Assembly (NCBI GenBank): GCA_964388085.1
Contig: CAYLZW010000336.1
Span: 1 to 6,015 of the forward strand
Length of the DNA: 6,015 nucleotides
From: CAYLZW01 sp964388085
GTDB lineage: Bacteria; Myxococcota; UBA727; CAYLZW01
Reading direction: 5' to 3'
The position numbers and the translations under genes were made by a program. This document shows positions 4,886 to 6,015 of the stretch, one piece after another (position 1 is the first letter of the stretch; each line of letters opens with the position of its first letter). The notes beneath the pieces were generated by a model, which was not told the origin of the DNA, searched no databases, and saw only the letters and a program-made list of their open reading frames with translations.

Positions 4886-6015
4886 TCACAAGCACTTCCG
4901 CGCACAGTTGATCAGCAGCGCGTTGGGCTTCTCCTTGACGACGCTGCCGTCCTTCACGGCTGACAACTTCAGCACGGCGGGCGCGCAGCCCCTTTGACAG
5001 CGCTTCACGATCTCGAGCGCCTCCGCGTTCGACATGGGCCCGGGGTCCTGCACCGGCGTCACCTGCGTCGGCGTCGTCGTCACGGCCGCTCGCGCCGGCT
5101 CCGCCGGCTCGTCGATGTCCTGCGCGACGGCGGCTTGGCGCGGTGACGCAGAGGGCGGCTGCTTGCGCGGCTGCTTGCGAGGCGCCTTCTCCGCGGTCGT
5201 CGCCGGCGGAGGAGCTGGTGTGGGCACGCTCGCTTCCGCAACGTCAGGCGCTCCGGTGTCGGGCTCGCTCGTCTCCGGTTCCATCGTCACCGGTGCGTCC
5301 GGCAGGCGCGGTTGTGCGACGGCCTCGAGCACCTTCACGTCGTCACCGGCGGGAGCGGGCTGCGCGGGCGAGCGCAGCAGGAAGAACGCGCCGAGCAGGG
5401 CGACGACGATGAGCGCCAGCGCGGCGAGCGCGGGACGGGCCGGGGACGCGGGCAAGCGCAGGCTCTCGGACGGCGCCTCTGCGCTCCGCTCGAGCGACGG
5501 CTCGTGGACGCCGATGTCGGAGGCGGCTGTCTCGCGAGCCAGCGCTCGCGTACCGGAGGGCGCGCTCGGCCGGGACGCGCTCACGCTCTGGGTGAACTGC
5601 TGCACCTCGCTGGCGACGGCCGCGGAGTGCACGAGGGCCTGCTGCTGCTGCTGTTGGTCCTCGGCGAAGGCCTGTTGCATGAACGCGCGCAAGCGAGAGC
5701 GGGTCGCGCCCGGGTAGCGCTTCGCGTGCAGCGCCTCGAGGGCCGCGCGGAATTCGCCGCAGTCGCGGAAGCGATCGCTCGCGTTGGCGGCGAGGGCGCG
5801 GTCGAGGATGGCGCGCAGCTCGTCCGGCAGCGCCGCGAAGCGCGCGGGCCGGAAGCCGCCGAAGCCGACGACGGCCCAGATCTCGGAGTTGTTGCGCGTG
5901 CCGTAGAAGCGCTCTCCGCTCGCGAGCTCGTAGAGCATGATGGCGGCGGCGAACTGATCGCAGGCGCCGTCGACGCTCTCGCCGCGCGCCTGCTCGGGCG
6001 ACATGTAGGAGATCT
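4886..6015 (-). CDS. Transmembrane Ser/Thr protein kinase (Hanks type), C-terminal part, with extracytoplasmic twin CX3C tail
   Basis: The gene enters from the right edge, and 375 codons plus stop lie in the window (numbering here starts at the Met at 6004). The visible start, I-S-Y-M-S-P-E-Q, is kinase subdomain VIII (the APE-like S-P-E of the activation segment). The D-F-G, H-R-D and ATP-binding parts lie beyond the window, so catalytic competence cannot be judged. Subdomain IX reads D16-Q-F-A-A-A...L-Y-E-L, and subdomain XI has D-R-F-R at 77-80, so the kinase domain ends near 95. A juxtamembrane segment with six Gln (117-122) follows. One transmembrane helix (about 191-210, nt 5375-5434) leads to a Pro/Ala/Glu-rich, then basic, linker of about 110 residues. 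The C-terminus has Cys336-x3-Cys340 and Cys367-x3-Cys371. In such kinases the outer part is expected to sense an extracytoplasmic signal; the ligand is unknown. It converges with lipoprotein B. Confidence 0.88.
   Translation of the reverse strand, partial: ISYMSPEQARGESVDGACDQFAAAIMLYELASGERFYGTRNNSEIWAVVGFGGFRPARFAALPDELRAILDRALAANASDRFRDCGEFRAALEALHAKRYPGATRSRLRAFMQQAFAEDQQQQQQALVHSAAVASEVQQFTQSVSASRPSAPSGTRALARETAASDIGVHEPSLERSAEAPSESLRLPASPARPALAALALIVVALLGAFFLLRSPAQPAPAGDDVKVLEAVAQPRLPDAPVTMEPETSEPDTGAPDVAEASVPTPAPPPATTAEKAPRKQPRKQPPSASPRQAAVAQDIDEPAEPARAAVTTTPTQVTPVQDPGPMSNAEALEIVKRCQRGCAPAVLKLSAVKDGSVVKEKPNALLINCARKCL
5639..5656 (-). repeat. Six-codon glutamine (CAA/CAG) run in the kinase juxtamembrane segment
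   Basis: The minus strand carries CAA followed by five CAG codons, encoding Gln117-122 between the kinase domain and the membrane helix. It is a short trinucleotide repeat that could vary in length without loss of frame. Confidence 0.8.

Noticed and set aside
5034..5717. A 227-codon plus-strand frame opposite the kinase tail.
   Set aside because: It is a Cys/Ala/Ser-rich shadow with no start signal; the kinase frame carries the transmembrane helix and conserved kinase motifs.

Overview
The window is very GC-rich and almost fully coding. It reads like chromosome from a myxobacterium or close relative (Myxococcota). The grounds are: lipoproteins with acidic Glu-Gly linkers and Asp-Ala-Gly / Asp-Ser-Gly spacers, a small CX5C cysteine head just after the lipidated Cys, and a transmembrane Ser/Thr kinase whose subdomain IX reads D-Q-F, as in many myxobacterial kinases. 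This placement is inference from style, not from a marker gene.

Layout, left to right. (1) 1-187, minus: N-terminal fragment of an exported secretin-type (STN domain) protein. (2) 188-274: short gap with its ribosome binding site, a 6-bp-arm hairpin and a promoter-like element. (3) 275-1972, minus: a 565-aa cysteine-rich lipoprotein ('lipoprotein A') starting at TTG. It has a Cys head, a (Glu-Gly)19 linker and two tandem beta-sandwich-like domains. (4) 1973-2039: a 67-bp divergent intergenic region. (5) 2040-4850, plus: a 936-aa lipoprotein ('lipoprotein B') made of two homologous halves, each a cadherin-like domain followed by a Trp motif and a beta-helix-like region, joined by a (Glu-Gly)38 linker. 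(6) 4851-4885: a 35-bp convergent gap with a small hairpin. (7) 4886-6015, minus: the C-terminal two thirds or so of a membrane-anchored Ser/Thr kinase whose extracytoplasmic tail ends in a twin CX3C motif; its N-terminus lies beyond the window.

A and B are divergently transcribed from one short region and share their head architecture and linker chemistry, so they are probably two cell-surface lipoproteins of one set. Nothing in the window proves a shared function with the secretin or the kinase.

The most unusual structure is DNA-level. The two Glu-Gly tracts are long GAGGGN hexamer arrays in inverted orientation, bracketing the promoter region and both N-termini, and they share a 32-bp perfect inverted match. 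Recombination between them would invert 1.7 kb and exchange the N-terminal heads of the two lipoproteins in frame. This is a testable hypothesis; the sequence shows the geometry but not that inversion occurs.
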